NCBI GenBank assembly: GCA_029259635.1 | Contig: JAJDEU010000043.1 | Location: forward strand, 124,001 to 188,000 | From: Planctomycetota bacterium | Lineage (GTDB): Bacteria > Planctomycetota > UBA1135 > GCA-002686595 | Reading direction: 5' to 3' | DNA length: 64,000 bases | Shown: in pieces, positions 34,168-43,440 of the stretch | Layout of the letters: each line of letters opens with the position of its first letter | How positions within the stretch are numbered: the stretch's first letter is position 1 | Position numbers and translations under genes: made by a program | The notes under the pieces: generated by a model | What the model was told of the DNA's origin: nothing | Database searches by the model: none | The model's input: the letters and a program-made list of their open reading frames with translations, nothing else

Positions 34168-34689
34168 ATGGTCATCGTCAAACGCAAAGAACTGTCCTTC
34201 TGGGAGCGCCTCTACCTTCCGGAAGTTTTTCAGGGACTCTCGATCACATTGCGCGCGATGTTCCGGAAGAACGTCACGCGTCAGTATCCCGAGCAGAAGC
34301 TCGAAGTGAACGAAGTCACACGCGGTCAACCGCGGCTGGCGGTCAACGCGGACGACACGATTCGCTGTGTGTCCTGCGGGCTCTGCGAAGCGGCTTGTCC
34401 GGCCTACGCGATCACCATCGACGGTCAGGAGACCGACCGATTCATCGAGCGCGAACCCGAGCGGTTCGAGATCGACATGTTGCGCTGCATTCTGTGTGGC
34501 TTCTGCGAGGAGGCGTGCCCGAAGGACGCCATCCTGATGAGCGATGAGCTCGAGCTCGCGGACTTTTCCCGCGAAGCTCTCGTCTACGACCTCGAGAAGT
34601 TGAAGCGGCCGGTGTCGGCGCTCCAACCTCGTCTCGATTACATCTACAAGCTGAGCAACCGTTGGAACAGTTCCTCTTCTTCCTCCTAA
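34168..34689 (+). CDS. nuoI: NuoI, NADH:quinone oxidoreductase subunit I (2x[4Fe-4S])
   Basis: This 173-residue ferredoxin-like subunit carries clusters N6a and N6b. Two CxxCxxCxxxCP motifs are visible: CVSCGLCEAACP near residue 66 and CILCGFCEEACP near 107. The N-terminal GLSITLRAMFRKNVTRQYPE helix is typical. The protein ends in a run of six serines (from AGT/TCC-type codons), an unusual low-complexity tail, and this tail overlaps the start of nuoJ. Confidence 0.96.
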   Translation: MVIVKRKELSFWERLYLPEVFQGLSITLRAMFRKNVTRQYPEQKLEVNEVTRGQPRLAVNADDTIRCVSCGLCEAACPAYAITIDGQETDRFIEREPERFEIDMLRCILCGFCEEACPKDAILMSDELELADFSREALVYDLEKLKRPVSALQPRLDYIYKLSNRWNSSSSSS

Positions 34690-35216
34690 GCCTATCGGCC
34701 ATTGCCTTCGCGGTCGGCGTCGTCGTCGTGAAGAGTCCAATGAAGAGCGTACTCTCGCTGCTCGGCAGCTTCGTCGCGCTCGCCATGATCTATTTGTTGA
34801 TCGGCTTTCAATTCCTCGCAGCAGCCCAGCTCCTGGTCTACGCCGGCGCGATCATGGTGCTGTTCCTCTTCGTCGTCATGTTGCTCAATCTGAGCGATGT
34901 AAACGCCGTCTTCGACGCGCCGATACGAGTGCTCGGACAGAAGCGCATCGCGATTGCAGCCTCGGCCGCAGCGCTGATCGGAATGATCGCGCTATTCGCT
35001 GGCGGCTCGGTTCAGGCCAGTGAGAGCGTCGGCGCGATTCCCGCCGAGGGCTATGACCAGATCGAGTATCTCGGCGCCCTGATCTTCAGCCGCTACATGA
35101 TCCCCTTCCAAGCCTCCGCGTTGCTACTGCTCGCGACGATGATCGGCGTGCTGGTGCTCGCCAAGCGCCGCCGCGACAGCGCCTCTGACGTCAATTCCGA
35201 GGAGCCGGCCCAATGA
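34662..35216 (+). CDS. nuoJ: NuoJ, NADH:quinone oxidoreductase subunit J
   Basis: This 184-residue membrane subunit has five helices. The family signature [31 protein letters not shown] spans about residues 45-77 and contains the pi-bulge helix involved in conformational coupling. The first usable codon is TTG at 34662, which places 28 bases of overlap with nuoI; the methionines at 27 and later would remove the first helix. It is followed by nuoK with a 4-base overlap. Confidence 0.93.
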   Translation: MEQFLFFLLSLSAIAFAVGVVVVKSPMKSVLSLLGSFVALAMIYLLIGFQFLAAAQLLVYAGAIMVLFLFVVMLLNLSDVNAVFDAPIRVLGQKRIAIAASAAALIGMIALFAGGSVQASESVGAIPAEGYDQIEYLGALIFSRYMIPFQASALLLLATMIGVLVLAKRRRDSASDVNSEEPAQ

Positions 35217-35578
35217 TGGCTCTCCTCAGTGCTCATCTCAGTGCGCAAGCCCCCGAGCTCGCAATCTCTAACGATCACCTGCTGGCGCTCGCCGCGATCT
35301 TGTTCGCGATCGGCGTCTTCGGATTTCTCGTCAGGCGCAACGCGATCATCGTGCTCGCGAGCGTCGAGCTGATGCTCAACGCGGCCAACCTGACCTTCTT
35401 GGCGGGCAGCCGTATGCACTCCACGTCGGAGGCCCTCAATCTCGATGGCCCCGTGTTCGCGATCTTCGTCATCCTGGTCGCAGCGGCGGAAGCCGCCGTC
35501 GGCCTGGCGCTCGTGATCGCACTCTACCGTCTCAAGCTGACGGTCCACCTCGACGCATTGAACCAACTCGAGGGATGA
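35213..35578 (+). CDS. nuoK: NuoK, NADH:quinone oxidoreductase subunit K
   Basis: This 121-residue three-helix subunit has the two conserved membrane glutamates visible in [14 protein letters not shown] and [17 protein letters not shown]. Both are needed for proton translocation. The N terminus is about 20 residues longer than in E. coli; a start inside the sequence (Asn-Asp-His-Leu region) has no start codon, so ATG at 35213 is kept. The stop overlaps nuoL by 4 bases. Confidence 0.95.
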   Translation: MMALLSAHLSAQAPELAISNDHLLALAAILFAIGVFGFLVRRNAIIVLASVELMLNAANLTFLAGSRMHSTSEALNLDGPVFAIFVILVAAAEAAVGLALVIALYRLKLTVHLDALNQLEG

Positions 35579-37548
35579 ATAGTCTTTGGCTTATCCCGCT
35601 GCTCCCTTTGTTGGGCAGCGCTGTGTGTGGCTGGCTCCACTTCGCAACTCTCCGCGCACGTCGCACCGACGAGAACGCGGAAGGCACGGGCATCTTGGCT
35701 GGGTACGTCGCGAGCGGCGCCATCATCGGCTCGCTCCTCGTCGCCGTTCGCGCGCTCTTCGCAAGCGGACTGCACGCAGACTCCCACAGCGTAGAGAGCG
35801 CGGCCTGGTCCTGGATCGATCTCGGTGGCGGCTTCACCATCGAACTCTCGATGGTCTTCGACCACCTGTCGAGCGTGATGACCATGGTGATCTGCGGCGT
35901 CGGCGCGCTGATCCACATCTACTCCATCGGGTACATGAAGGGCGACCGTGGCTTCGCCAAGTTCTTCGCGTACCTGAATCTGTTTGTCTTCGCGATGCTG
36001 ATGCTGGTGCTCTCCAGCAACCTGCTCGGTCTGTTCGTCGGATGGGAAGGCGTCGGCCTGTGCTCCTACTTGCTGATCGGCTTCTGGTACGAGAAGGGCT
36101 GGCCGGCGGAAGCGGGACAAAAAGCCTTTGTCGTCAACCGCATCGGCGATGCCTGCTTCTTGATCGGGAGCTTCTTGCTCGTCGATCTATTCGCGACGCT
36201 CGACTTCTCCGAGATGCTCGGCGCTCTCGCCGCAGTCTCGGAGACGCCCGGCGCGATGACCAAGCTGACCTTCGCGACGCTGCTCCTCTTCGGCGGCGCT
36301 TGCGGCAAGTCGGCGCAGTTTCCGCTGTTCACCTGGCTGCCGGACGCGATGGCTGGCCCGACGCCGGTCTCCGCTCTGATCCACGCCGCGACGATGGTCA
36401 CGGCGGGAGTCTACCTGGTCGTGCGACTCAACCCGCTGTTCGCGTCGGTGCCGGGCGTGCTGCTAGTCATCGGCAGCATCGGCGCACTGACCGCACTCAT
36501 CGGCGCGTCCTCCGCACTCCTGCAGCGCGACATCAAGAAGGTCCTGGCCTACTCGACGGTCAGCCAGCTCGGCTATATGTTCCTCGCCCTCGGCGCGGGC
36601 GCCTGGGCCGCAGCGATCTTCCACCTCGTCACCCACGCCTTCTTCAAGGGCCTCTTGTTCCTCGGTTCGGGCAGTGTCATTCACGGCATGCACGACGAGC
36701 AGGACATGCACAAGATGGGCGGCCTGCGAAAGCACATGCCGCGCACGCACTTGACCTTCTTGGCCGGAGCCGCCGCGCTCTCGGGCATGCCGCTCATGAG
36801 CGGCTACTTCTCGAAGGACGAGATCCTCGCGCATGACTTCGCCTCGGGCGGGTACAACACCGTGCTGTGGTTAGTGGGCATCATGGCCGCCGCGCTGACC
36901 GCCTTCTACACCTGGCGTATGGTCGCGCTCACCTTCTATGGGAAGGAGCGCTTCGACGTCGAGAAGGTTCATCCGCACGAGTCACCCGCGTCGATGACGA
37001 CGCCGCTGATCGTTCTCGCAGTGCTCTCGGTCTTCGGTGGTCTGCTCGGCTTGCCCGCGGTGTTCGGCGATCACATCCACTTCCTCGAGAACTGGCTGCA
37101 GCCCATCACCGAGCAGGGCAACGCCATTCTGGGCCACGGTCCGCCGGCGCATAGCTTGAGCCTCGCCGTCGAGTGGGAGCTACTCGCGCTCGGCGCCGGC
37201 ATCGCGCTGTTCTTCGCGCATCGCGGCTTCCACTCCTATAAAAACGGAGTCCAGCGCGATCTCGACTACCGACAAGCGGTCCCCGCCCGAGCGGAGTTCT
37301 TCGAAAAAGCCTGGCGCATCGACTCGACCTACCACAACAAGATCGTCGTCCCGCTCAAGCTCTTCTCGTTCTTGCTCGCCACGCTCTTCGACCAGTTCAT
37401 CATCGATGGCATGGTCAACGGCTCGGCGGTGCTCGCTCGCAAGATCGGCGGGCGCATCAGGAGCAGCCTGGATGGCAACGTGAAGACCTATGCTCTCTGG
37501 ATCGGCGGAGGCGCCGCTATCCTGGTCGCGCTCTGGAGGATTGTCTGA
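35575..37548 (+). CDS. nuoL: NuoL, NADH:quinone oxidoreductase antiporter-like subunit L
   Basis: This 657-residue distal proton pump shows the usual landmarks. These include [16 protein letters not shown] with the key membrane Glu near residue 155, [38 protein letters not shown] near 243 with the channel lysine and histidines, and the second-half lysine region. The long C-terminal amphipathic helix that lies along the membrane arm is present after about residue 520. The length matches the family. The next gene, nuoM, begins 1 base after the stop. Confidence 0.97.
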   Translation: MNSLWLIPLLPLLGSAVCGWLHFATLRARRTDENAEGTGILAGYVASGAIIGSLLVAVRALFASGLHADSHSVESAAWSWIDLGGGFTIELSMVFDHLSSVMTMVICGVGALIHIYSIGYMKGDRGFAKFFAYLNLFVFAMLMLVLSSNLLGLFVGWEGVGLCSYLLIGFWYEKGWPAEAGQKAFVVNRIGDACFLIGSFLLVDLFATLDFSEMLGALAAVSETPGAMTKLTFATLLLFGGACGKSAQFPLFTWLPDAMAGPTPVSALIHAATMVTAGVYLVVRLNPLFASVPGVLLVIGSIGALTALIGASSALLQRDIKKVLAYSTVSQLGYMFLALGAGAWAAAIFHLVTHAFFKGLLFLGSGSVIHGMHDEQDMHKMGGLRKHMPRTHLTFLAGAAALSGMPLMSGYFSKDEILAHDFASGGYNTVLWLVGIMAAALTAFYTWRMVALTFYGKERFDVEKVHPHESPASMTTPLIVLAVLSVFGGLLGLPAVFGDHIHFLENWLQPITEQGNAILGHGPPAHSLSLAVEWELLALGAGIALFFAHRGFHSYKNGVQRDLDYRQAVPARAEFFEKAWRIDSTYHNKIVVPLKLFSFLLATLFDQFIIDGMVNGSAVLARKIGGRIRSSLDGNVKTYALWIGGGAAILVALWRIV

Positions 37549-37549
37549 G

Positions 37550-39109
37550 ATGTTTTTGACAGCCCTCACCTTCTTGCCGCTGCTCGGCGCACTCGCCATC
37601 GCGCTTCTGCCCAGCGCTGACGAGAAGAAGCAGCGCATCGTCGCTCTCGCAACGACCATCGTCGTCGCTCTGCTCGGAGTCGTGCTCTTCGCCGGCTTCG
37701 ACGGCAGCTCGGCGAGCTTGCAGTACATCGTCGACTCGGCCTGGTTCGCGCTGCCCGGCGCCGCCAGTATCCCGATTCAGTTCTCGCTTGGCGTGGACGG
37801 CATCTCGGTCCTGATGGCGGTCTTGACCGCACTCTTGATGCCGATCGTGATCCTCTCGACCTGGGGCCACATCGACAAGCGCGTGAAGGAGTTCATGATC
37901 TGGATGCTGGTCATGGAGACCGGCATGCTCGGCGTGTTCCTCGCGACCGACCTGATGCTGTTCTACTTCTTCTGGGAGATCAGCCTCGTCCCGCTGTACT
38001 TCATCGTCGGAATCTGGGGTGGCGAGCGCCGGCTCTACGCGACGGTCAAGTTCTTCCTGTTCACGTTGGCCGGCAGCCTCGTGATGCTCGTCGGCGTGAT
38101 CTGGCTGATCTATCAGTCGAAGACGTCGAACATCGCCGAGCTCAGCGACTTCGCCGCAGCGCTCTCCGGAACCACGCAGGGTTGGATGTTCGGCGCGTTC
38201 ACGCTCGCCTTCGCAATCAAGGTCCCGCTGCTGCCCTTCCACACCTGGCTCGCCGACGCGCACACCGAAGCTCCGACCTCCGGCTCCGTCGTGCTGGCCG
38301 GCGTGCTCTTGAAGATGGGCACCTACGGCCTGCTTCGATTCGGCATCGGCATGTTCCCCGAAGCCGCCGTCACTTGGGCGCCGCTCTTCATGGGGCTCGG
38401 CGCGATCGGAATCGTCTACGGCGCCTTCCTCGCGATGGCGCAGACCGACATCAAGCGCTTGATCGCCTGCTCTTCCGTCAGTCACCTCGGCTACGTCGTA
38501 CTCGGCATGTTCGCGCTGACCCAAGCGGGCCTGCGCGGCAGCATCCTGCAGATGGTCAACCACGGCCTCTCGACCGGCATGCTGTTCTTGCTGATCGGCA
38601 TGATCTATGAGCGCCGTCACACGCGCGCCATCGACCAGTTCGGAGGCATCGCCGCGAGCATGCCGATGTTCGCCATGTTCTTCGTTTTCGCCGTCCTATC
38701 GAGTGTCGGTCTTCCCGGCCTCAATGGATTTGTCGGCGAGTACATGATCCTGCTCGGCTCCTTCCAGGCGAGCCCGTTCTGGGCGTCGCTTGCAGTGCTC
38801 GGCGTGATCTTCGGCGCGGTCTATCTGCTCTCCGCCACGCGCCGCGTGCTCTTCGGTCCGCTGATTCACGAAGCGAACGCCAAGCTCACCGACATGGTGC
38901 CGCGCGAAATCGGCATGTGCATTCCGATCATTTTGGTCTCGGTTTGGATTGGTGTCGCACCGAACACTTGCCTCGGCAAGCTCGACGGTTCAATCGATCA
39001 GCTCGTCGACCGACTCGACGGCGCGCGCGTCGCGCTGGAGCTTTCGAACAGAGAACAGGAGCCCAAGCTGGCTCTTCAACTGGCGCCCAAGAAGGGCCAA
39101 GCGCGATGA
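37550..39109 (+). CDS. nuoM: NuoM, NADH:quinone oxidoreductase antiporter-like subunit M
   Basis: This 519-residue antiporter-like pump subunit shows the family signatures: the Glu segment FFWEISLVPLYFIVGIWGG near residue 140, KVPLLPFHTWLADAHTEAPTSGSVVLAGVLLKMG near 222 and GFVGEYMILLG near 400. ATG at 37550 is chosen since it begins the first helix and follows the nuoL stop. The last 60 residues are more charged than in E. coli. The stop overlaps nuoN as ATGA. Confidence 0.97.
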   Translation: MFLTALTFLPLLGALAIALLPSADEKKQRIVALATTIVVALLGVVLFAGFDGSSASLQYIVDSAWFALPGAASIPIQFSLGVDGISVLMAVLTALLMPIVILSTWGHIDKRVKEFMIWMLVMETGMLGVFLATDLMLFYFFWEISLVPLYFIVGIWGGERRLYATVKFFLFTLAGSLVMLVGVIWLIYQSKTSNIAELSDFAAALSGTTQGWMFGAFTLAFAIKVPLLPFHTWLADAHTEAPTSGSVVLAGVLLKMGTYGLLRFGIGMFPEAAVTWAPLFMGLGAIGIVYGAFLAMAQTDIKRLIACSSVSHLGYVVLGMFALTQAGLRGSILQMVNHGLSTGMLFLLIGMIYERRHTRAIDQFGGIAASMPMFAMFFVFAVLSSVGLPGLNGFVGEYMILLGSFQASPFWASLAVLGVIFGAVYLLSATRRVLFGPLIHEANAKLTDMVPREIGMCIPIILVSVWIGVAPNTCLGKLDGSIDQLVDRLDGARVALELSNREQEPKLALQLAPKKGQAR

Positions 39110-40572
39110 ATCCCAACGATCTCGACTTCGACCTGCTCCTGACGCCCGGTGCTTGGACGGCCCTGTGGCCGATGATCACCATCGCGCTGGGCTTGATGAT
39201 GTTGCTCGCCGCCGAAGTGGTCAGCTCGCTGCGCCCCTTCCGCTCGATCTTCTTCTTGGCGACGCTCGGCGTCGCGGCCCTCTTCGAGTTACGAATTCTC
39301 GCCGGACCCGAGTCCCTGACCGACACCGGCGGAATCGTCCTCGGTGGAGCGCTCGTCGCCGACGCGACCAGCGCCGTGTGGGGTTTGATCTTCCTCATCG
39401 GGACGGCGCTCGCCTTCAGCTATAGCACCGCCTACTACAGCGGCAGTGAAGCGCGCTACAAGGACGAGCACGACATCCTGATGCTGACCTGCCCGCTGGG
39501 CATGATGATGATGGCGGGTGCTCAGGACCTGGTCGTCTTCTTCCTCGGCCTCGAGCTCCTGTCGATCCCGCTCTATATCTTGGCCGCCTACAAGCGCAGC
39601 GATTCCAAGTCCGTCGAAGCCGGCCTCAAATACTTTTTACTCGGCGCCTTCTCTTCCGCACTGTTCGTCTACGGCTCCGCCCTGCTCTACGCCGAGCTCG
39701 GCAGTGTGTCCTTCGGTGGAGCGGCCGCTGCCCTCGCCGAGAACGAGATGGGCTCGCTCGCCATGACCGGCGTCGGCCTGATTGTCGCGAGCATCCTCTT
39801 CAAGATCTCGGTCTTCCCCTTCCACGTCTGGGTGCCCGACGTCTATCAGGGCAGCCCGACGCCCGTGACCGCGCTGATGGCAACCGGCACGAAAGCCGCA
39901 GCGATCGCCTTCCTGCTCAACGCCTTCTTCCTGCTGCCGAGCTCCGCCGCGAACCTGATCGCCGTGCTCGGCATCGTCACCATGGCCGCCGGCTACTTCG
40001 GTGCGCTCGTGCAAGACGATCTCAAGCGCATGCTGGCCTACTCGGGCATCGCCAGCGCCGGCACAGTGATCCTCGTGATCGCCGGCGCCCTCGCCAATCC
40101 CGAGTCTCTCGATGCCGCGCGCACCGCCGCGCTCTACTACATCGGCGCCTACGTCTTCACGATCACCGGCGCCTTCGGCCTGATCGCTCTGTTCGAGAGA
40201 GACGGCCAGCGCTTTACGCGCCTCACCTCTCTCGCCGGCCTCGCGACCAAGCGCCCGGCTATGGCCGCCGCGATGACGATTTTCGTGCTCTCCCTCGGAG
40301 GCATCCCCGCCACCGGCGGCTTCCTCGGCAAGTGGTTCGTCTTCTCCGTCCTCGTCAACGCAAACATGATCGGCTTCGCCGTCATCGGAGCGGTCCTCTC
40401 GGTGATCGCGCTCGCCTTCTACTTGCGCATCGTGATTACGATGTGGATGTTGCCCGCCGACGAAGCCCATCCGATCCCCGGCGCCGACCGCCCGCTCATC
40501 GCGGGAGTCGCGACCGCCGTGTGTGTCGCTGGCGTGATCCTCACGGGGATCCTGCCGGGCCTGTTTATCTAG
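39106..40572 (+). CDS. nuoN: NuoN, NADH:quinone oxidoreductase antiporter-like subunit N
   Basis: This 488-residue antiporter-like subunit is adjacent to NuoK in the membrane arm. Recognisable segments are FFLGLELLSIPLYILAAYKR near residue 143, FKISVFPFHVWVPDVYQGSPTPVTALMATGTKAA near 226 and GGIPATGGFLGKWFVF near 396. The ATG at 39106 overlaps the nuoM stop; the frame is open further upstream but only within nuoM. It is the last gene of the nuo operon and converges on the arylsulfotransferase-like gene after 61 bases. That gap has only a weak 5-bp dyad. Confidence 0.97.
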   Translation: MNPNDLDFDLLLTPGAWTALWPMITIALGLMMLLAAEVVSSLRPFRSIFFLATLGVAALFELRILAGPESLTDTGGIVLGGALVADATSAVWGLIFLIGTALAFSYSTAYYSGSEARYKDEHDILMLTCPLGMMMMAGAQDLVVFFLGLELLSIPLYILAAYKRSDSKSVEAGLKYFLLGAFSSALFVYGSALLYAELGSVSFGGAAAALAENEMGSLAMTGVGLIVASILFKISVFPFHVWVPDVYQGSPTPVTALMATGTKAAAIAFLLNAFFLLPSSAANLIAVLGIVTMAAGYFGALVQDDLKRMLAYSGIASAGTVILVIAGALANPESLDAARTAALYYIGAYVFTITGAFGLIALFERDGQRFTRLTSLAGLATKRPAMAAAMTIFVLSLGGIPATGGFLGKWFVFSVLVNANMIGFAVIGAVLSVIALAFYLRIVITMWMLPADEAHPIPGADRPLIAGVATAVCVAGVILTGILPGLFI

Positions 40573-40633
40573 GCGCGAGTCAGTCCGCGCATCGACTGCG
40601 GAGCTGTACCCGACCGTCGAGCACGACCGAGAC

Positions 40634-41881
40634 CTAGCGCCTCGAGCCCAGTCCCTGCGCAGCGAGGATCGGCTCGACGAAGTCGCGCTCGAGCCGCGCG
40701 TATCGATAGATCCGACGACGACTGCCGTCGACCAGGTCGGGGTTCCAGAACTCCCAGACCTTTTCGCCATCTGGAGTGACCTCGAAGACATAACCGCGCT
40801 CGGACTCGCAGATCAGGGTGTTGCCGTTGGGGAGCCTCTGGTTCGAGCCGCGCCATTCCGAGTAGAAGCCGCCCTTCTCGGGATCCGTATAGCTCCAGAC
40901 GATCTCCTTCGTCCGTGGGTCGAGCTCGAGGACGCGCGAATCACCGCGGCGCTGGCCATTGTCGAAGACGAGGATGTTTCCGTTTTCGAGCAGAGTCGGA
41001 GTGTGCGCAAATTCGAGATGCTTCGGCCCCCAGCTCCACACAACGTCGAATGAGTCCCGATCAAGGATGGCGATCAGGTTCACCCGGGGCAGGCAAATCA
41101 ACAGATTGCCCGCGCGGAAGCGTTCATCGTTTTCTCCCAGCTCCGTCGGAGGCAGTGGCTCCACACAGTTCATGTGGTAATAGTCGAGCCAGAGCTTATC
41201 GGGAGTGCCCTTCTTTGGAGCTCGGTCGAGAGGTGACGGAGGATGAATGCGACGTAGCTCCTCGAGGTGTTCAAAGGTGGACCACAGCTTGCGCTGCTTC
41301 CCCTCCGCGGAAATCTCGACGATCTGGTCGAACTGAACGATGCGCCCCTTGTACGGACGCGGCTGTTCCTTAGCGATCACGAGGAAGGAACCGCTTGGCA
41401 GCCTTCGAACGTCGTGATGAATATGCACTTGGGCACGCCAGATCGGTTTGGAATCCCAATCCACTCGAGCCAGGCCTTCTTTCTCCGACTCGCCAGCAAT
41501 GCTGCCGTCCTCATAGAGTTCGAAGAGCTCCAGGTGAGTCGCGCCGGGAACGCGCCAGGTATGCAGTCGCTCTCCGGAGGTCGAGATCAGATAGGCCTCG
41601 TCCTGATCATTCGTGTAGATATCGTAGCCGGGCCAAGACCTCTCCCTGTCGTGGAGGGTCACCCCGCTCAACGAGACGTCGGCATTGTCGTCCCAGTCGA
41701 CGTATCCCAAAGCGCTCAGCGCGGGCAGTTCGCCGCCGTCATCGCTGTCCTCCAAAGCGGCGGCCGTGGCGGCGTGCTTTTCGCTCGCGGCAATCGGATC
41801 AGAACCGGAGTGCCCCTGCCCGTCGCAAGCACCGAGCAAGCAAACCAAAGCAGTCGGCGCGAGAGCACGTCGAACCAGCAT
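40634..41881 (-). CDS. Arylsulfotransferase (ASST)-like secreted lipoprotein
   Basis: Starting at the ATG at 41881 (alternative 41896), this protein of about 415 residues has a lipoprotein signal, LVRRALAPTALVCLLGAC. The mature part is a beta-propeller of the ASST/arylsulfotransferase type, with repeated strands such as VHIHHDVRRLPSGSFLVIAKEQPR, WSWGPKHLEFAHTPTLLENGNILVFDNG and NQRLPNGNTLICESERGYVFEV. Canonical AssT uses a periplasmic histidine to transfer sulfate between phenols; several His residues are present, but I cannot assign the catalytic one. Many distant members are probably non-enzymatic binding propellers. It stands alone on the minus strand. Confidence 0.8.
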   Translation of the reverse strand: MLVRRALAPTALVCLLGACDGQGHSGSDPIAASEKHAATAAALEDSDDGGELPALSALGYVDWDDNADVSLSGVTLHDRERSWPGYDIYTNDQDEAYLISTSGERLHTWRVPGATHLELFELYEDGSIAGESEKEGLARVDWDSKPIWRAQVHIHHDVRRLPSGSFLVIAKEQPRPYKGRIVQFDQIVEISAEGKQRKLWSTFEHLEELRRIHPPSPLDRAPKKGTPDKLWLDYYHMNCVEPLPPTELGENDERFRAGNLLICLPRVNLIAILDRDSFDVVWSWGPKHLEFAHTPTLLENGNILVFDNGQRRGDSRVLELDPRTKEIVWSYTDPEKGGFYSEWRGSNQRLPNGNTLICESERGYVFEVTPDGEKVWEFWNPDLVDGSRRRIYRYARLERDFVEPILAAQGLGSRR

Positions 41882-41950
41882 CGCGATAGTGTACATCGCT
41901 TTTCGCGCCTTGATCGCCGAGCCTCACAGGCAGGACAGACATCAACACTC

Positions 41951-42088
41951 TTAGGTCAAGAGCCCGTGCATGACGCCTTCGGGATCCCTTGCCGAGAGTA
42001 AGACGAGTGCCGAGTAGGAGATTCCGAAGTGCGCGATGAGCAAGAGGAGGAGTACATATCTCCACAGCCCAGCGTTACTCAGCTCCAT
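41951..42088 (-). CDS. Possible 45-residue single-helix membrane peptide
   Basis: This short frame reads MELSNAGLWRYVLLLLLIAH at its start and ends in EGVMHGLLT. It contains one clear hydrophobic helix (about 8-30) and starts about 9 bases after an AGG. It occupies most of a 317-base gap between the arylsulfotransferase-like and MamK-like genes, whose only other content is the hairpin at 42143-42170. No family is recognised, and a chance frame cannot be excluded. Confidence 0.35.
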   Translation of the reverse strand: MELSNAGLWRYVLLLLLIAHFGISYSALVLLSARDPEGVMHGLLT

Positions 42089-42142
42089 AGCAATCAACCT
42101 AGCAGGCAGCGACTCAACTCGATACCCGACCGGCTTAACGCG

Positions 42143-42170
42143 AACAGCCCGCGCTCTCGCACGGGCTGTT
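42143..42170 (-). terminator. Hairpin terminator after the MamK-like gene
   Basis: Arms AACAGCCCG (42143-42151) and CGGGCTGTT (42162-42170) pair perfectly around a 10-base loop. The hairpin lies 44 bases beyond the end of the MamK-like gene. It has no strong U-run on the minus strand; a T-rich tract follows on the plus strand. A smaller hairpin (GTC-CTCCC/GGGAG-GAC) sits at 42181-42200, just after the stop. Confidence 0.6.
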
Positions 42171-42213
42171 TCGGTTTCTAGTCACTCCCAGTGGGAGCGA
42201 CTGAAGAGAAGCT

Positions 42214-43365
42214 CTACTTGAGCTGCTCCCAGAAGTCGCCGGGCATGTCGTGGGCGATCTTGAGAGCGCCGTTCGAGCCGCCGTACATGGCTTCTTCGGT
42301 CTTGATGACCTTGCCACCACCGAGGTGCTCTTGCATGTACTTCTCAACCGCGATGTCGAGGCCGCGAATCTGGCTACCGCCACCGGCGAGCAGGACGCGG
42401 TTCTTCAAGCGCTCTTGGAATTCCGGGTCGAAGGAGGAGACTAGCTCTCCGAGGCCGTCGACGAGCGGTGCAACGATCGAGTTGCAGGCGTCACGCATGA
42501 TGTTCGTGATGTCGAAGTCCGTGGGCTTACCTTTGACGGGCAGCTGGACGATGACCGGCGGCATGTCTTCGGCGACGTTGGAGAACTTCTCCTTGATCGC
42601 TTTGATCATGTTCACGCTGAATTGAGCTTCGGGATGCGCTTCTTTGATGCGCTCCATCAGCTGGTTGTCGACGTAGTCACCGGCGTAGGTCACGGTGATT
42701 TGGTCGGAGTCCTCCGGCATCGTGCCGTGCATACGGCAGAGGTCGGTGGTACCAGCTCCGATGTCGATGACGAGAACGTCGTCGAGCATGTCGAGGCCGT
42801 AGGCAACCGAGAAGGGCTCGGAGCACAGCATGACGGAGTCGACCGTCTCTTTGGCGGCCTTGATGATCGCCTCTTTACTGTGAATCGATGCCTGAGCCGG
42901 AACGCCGATGACGGCGTAGATCAGCTCGTCCTTGCGCGGCTGTGCGCGGCGAATGATTTCGCCGATCAAGTCGCGGGCAGCCTTGAGGTTGCCTTTGGCA
43001 TTCGCCATGTCGTCTTCGTTGCAGTCGATGACACCGTCCGCGAGCGGGCGATAGAAATCGAGGGAGAGACGCTTCTCAGCAGCTTCGTCACCGAAGAGGA
43101 CGTCCTTCTTCAGCAGCTTGCGACTGACAACGTCTTTCGGGTAGCCGACGTAAGACGCAACCGTCTCGCGCACGCCATTGCTCGAAGAGACGGAGGTACG
43201 AGATGTACCCAGGTCGATGCCCAGGTAAAGGACCCCGTGGTCCTTCGAATCGTCATTGCTTTGCATGATCGTTCCAGCGCTTTGTGAAGCTTCTTCGGTC
43301 TCGACCACGTGATCGAGTTCGGCGTCTGCTTCCTTTTTAGTATCCACTTTTTTGGTGTTGCTCAT
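42214..43365 (-). CDS. MamK-like bacterial actin
   Basis: This 383-residue protein has an unstructured acidic N terminus (about 1-44), then an actin-fold ATPase. The phosphate-1 loop is LGIDLGTSRTS, phosphate-2 is VIDIGAGTTDLCRM and the adenosine motif is LAGGGSQIRGL. The segments VGYPKDVVSRKLL, RPLADGVI, YAVIGVPAQAS, CSEPFSVAYGLDML and AGDYVDNQLM agree, as I remember it, closely with MamK, the actin that aligns magnetosome chains, and less with MreB, ParM or DnaK. No other magnetosome gene is in the window. A coiled-coil gene lies 75 bases upstream in the same orientation. The product probably forms a cytoplasmic filament that positions some structure; which one is unknown. Confidence 0.8.
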   Translation of the reverse strand: MSNTKKVDTKKEADAELDHVVETEEASQSAGTIMQSNDDSKDHGVLYLGIDLGTSRTSVSSSNGVRETVASYVGYPKDVVSRKLLKKDVLFGDEAAEKRLSLDFYRPLADGVIDCNEDDMANAKGNLKAARDLIGEIIRRAQPRKDELIYAVIGVPAQASIHSKEAIIKAAKETVDSVMLCSEPFSVAYGLDMLDDVLVIDIGAGTTDLCRMHGTMPEDSDQITVTYAGDYVDNQLMERIKEAHPEAQFSVNMIKAIKEKFSNVAEDMPPVIVQLPVKGKPTDFDITNIMRDACNSIVAPLVDGLGELVSSFDPEFQERLKNRVLLAGGGSQIRGLDIAVEKYMQEHLGGGKVIKTEEAMYGGSNGALKIAHDMPGDFWEQLK

Positions 43366-43440
43366 GACTTCCTAAGGGGTAGCTCTAGTGTTGTTACGTG
43401 TTGGGTCCCGGGATTCGCGTCCCCTGGATCTCCTCCCAAG

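Noticed and set aside
37517-38620. 367-codon minus-strand frame inside nuoM
   Set aside because: It is fully antisense to conserved nuoM and made of charged low-complexity residues.
39637-40791. 384-codon minus-strand frame inside nuoN
   Set aside because: It is antisense to conserved nuoN and extends into the arylsulfotransferase gene in another frame, with no recognisable domain.
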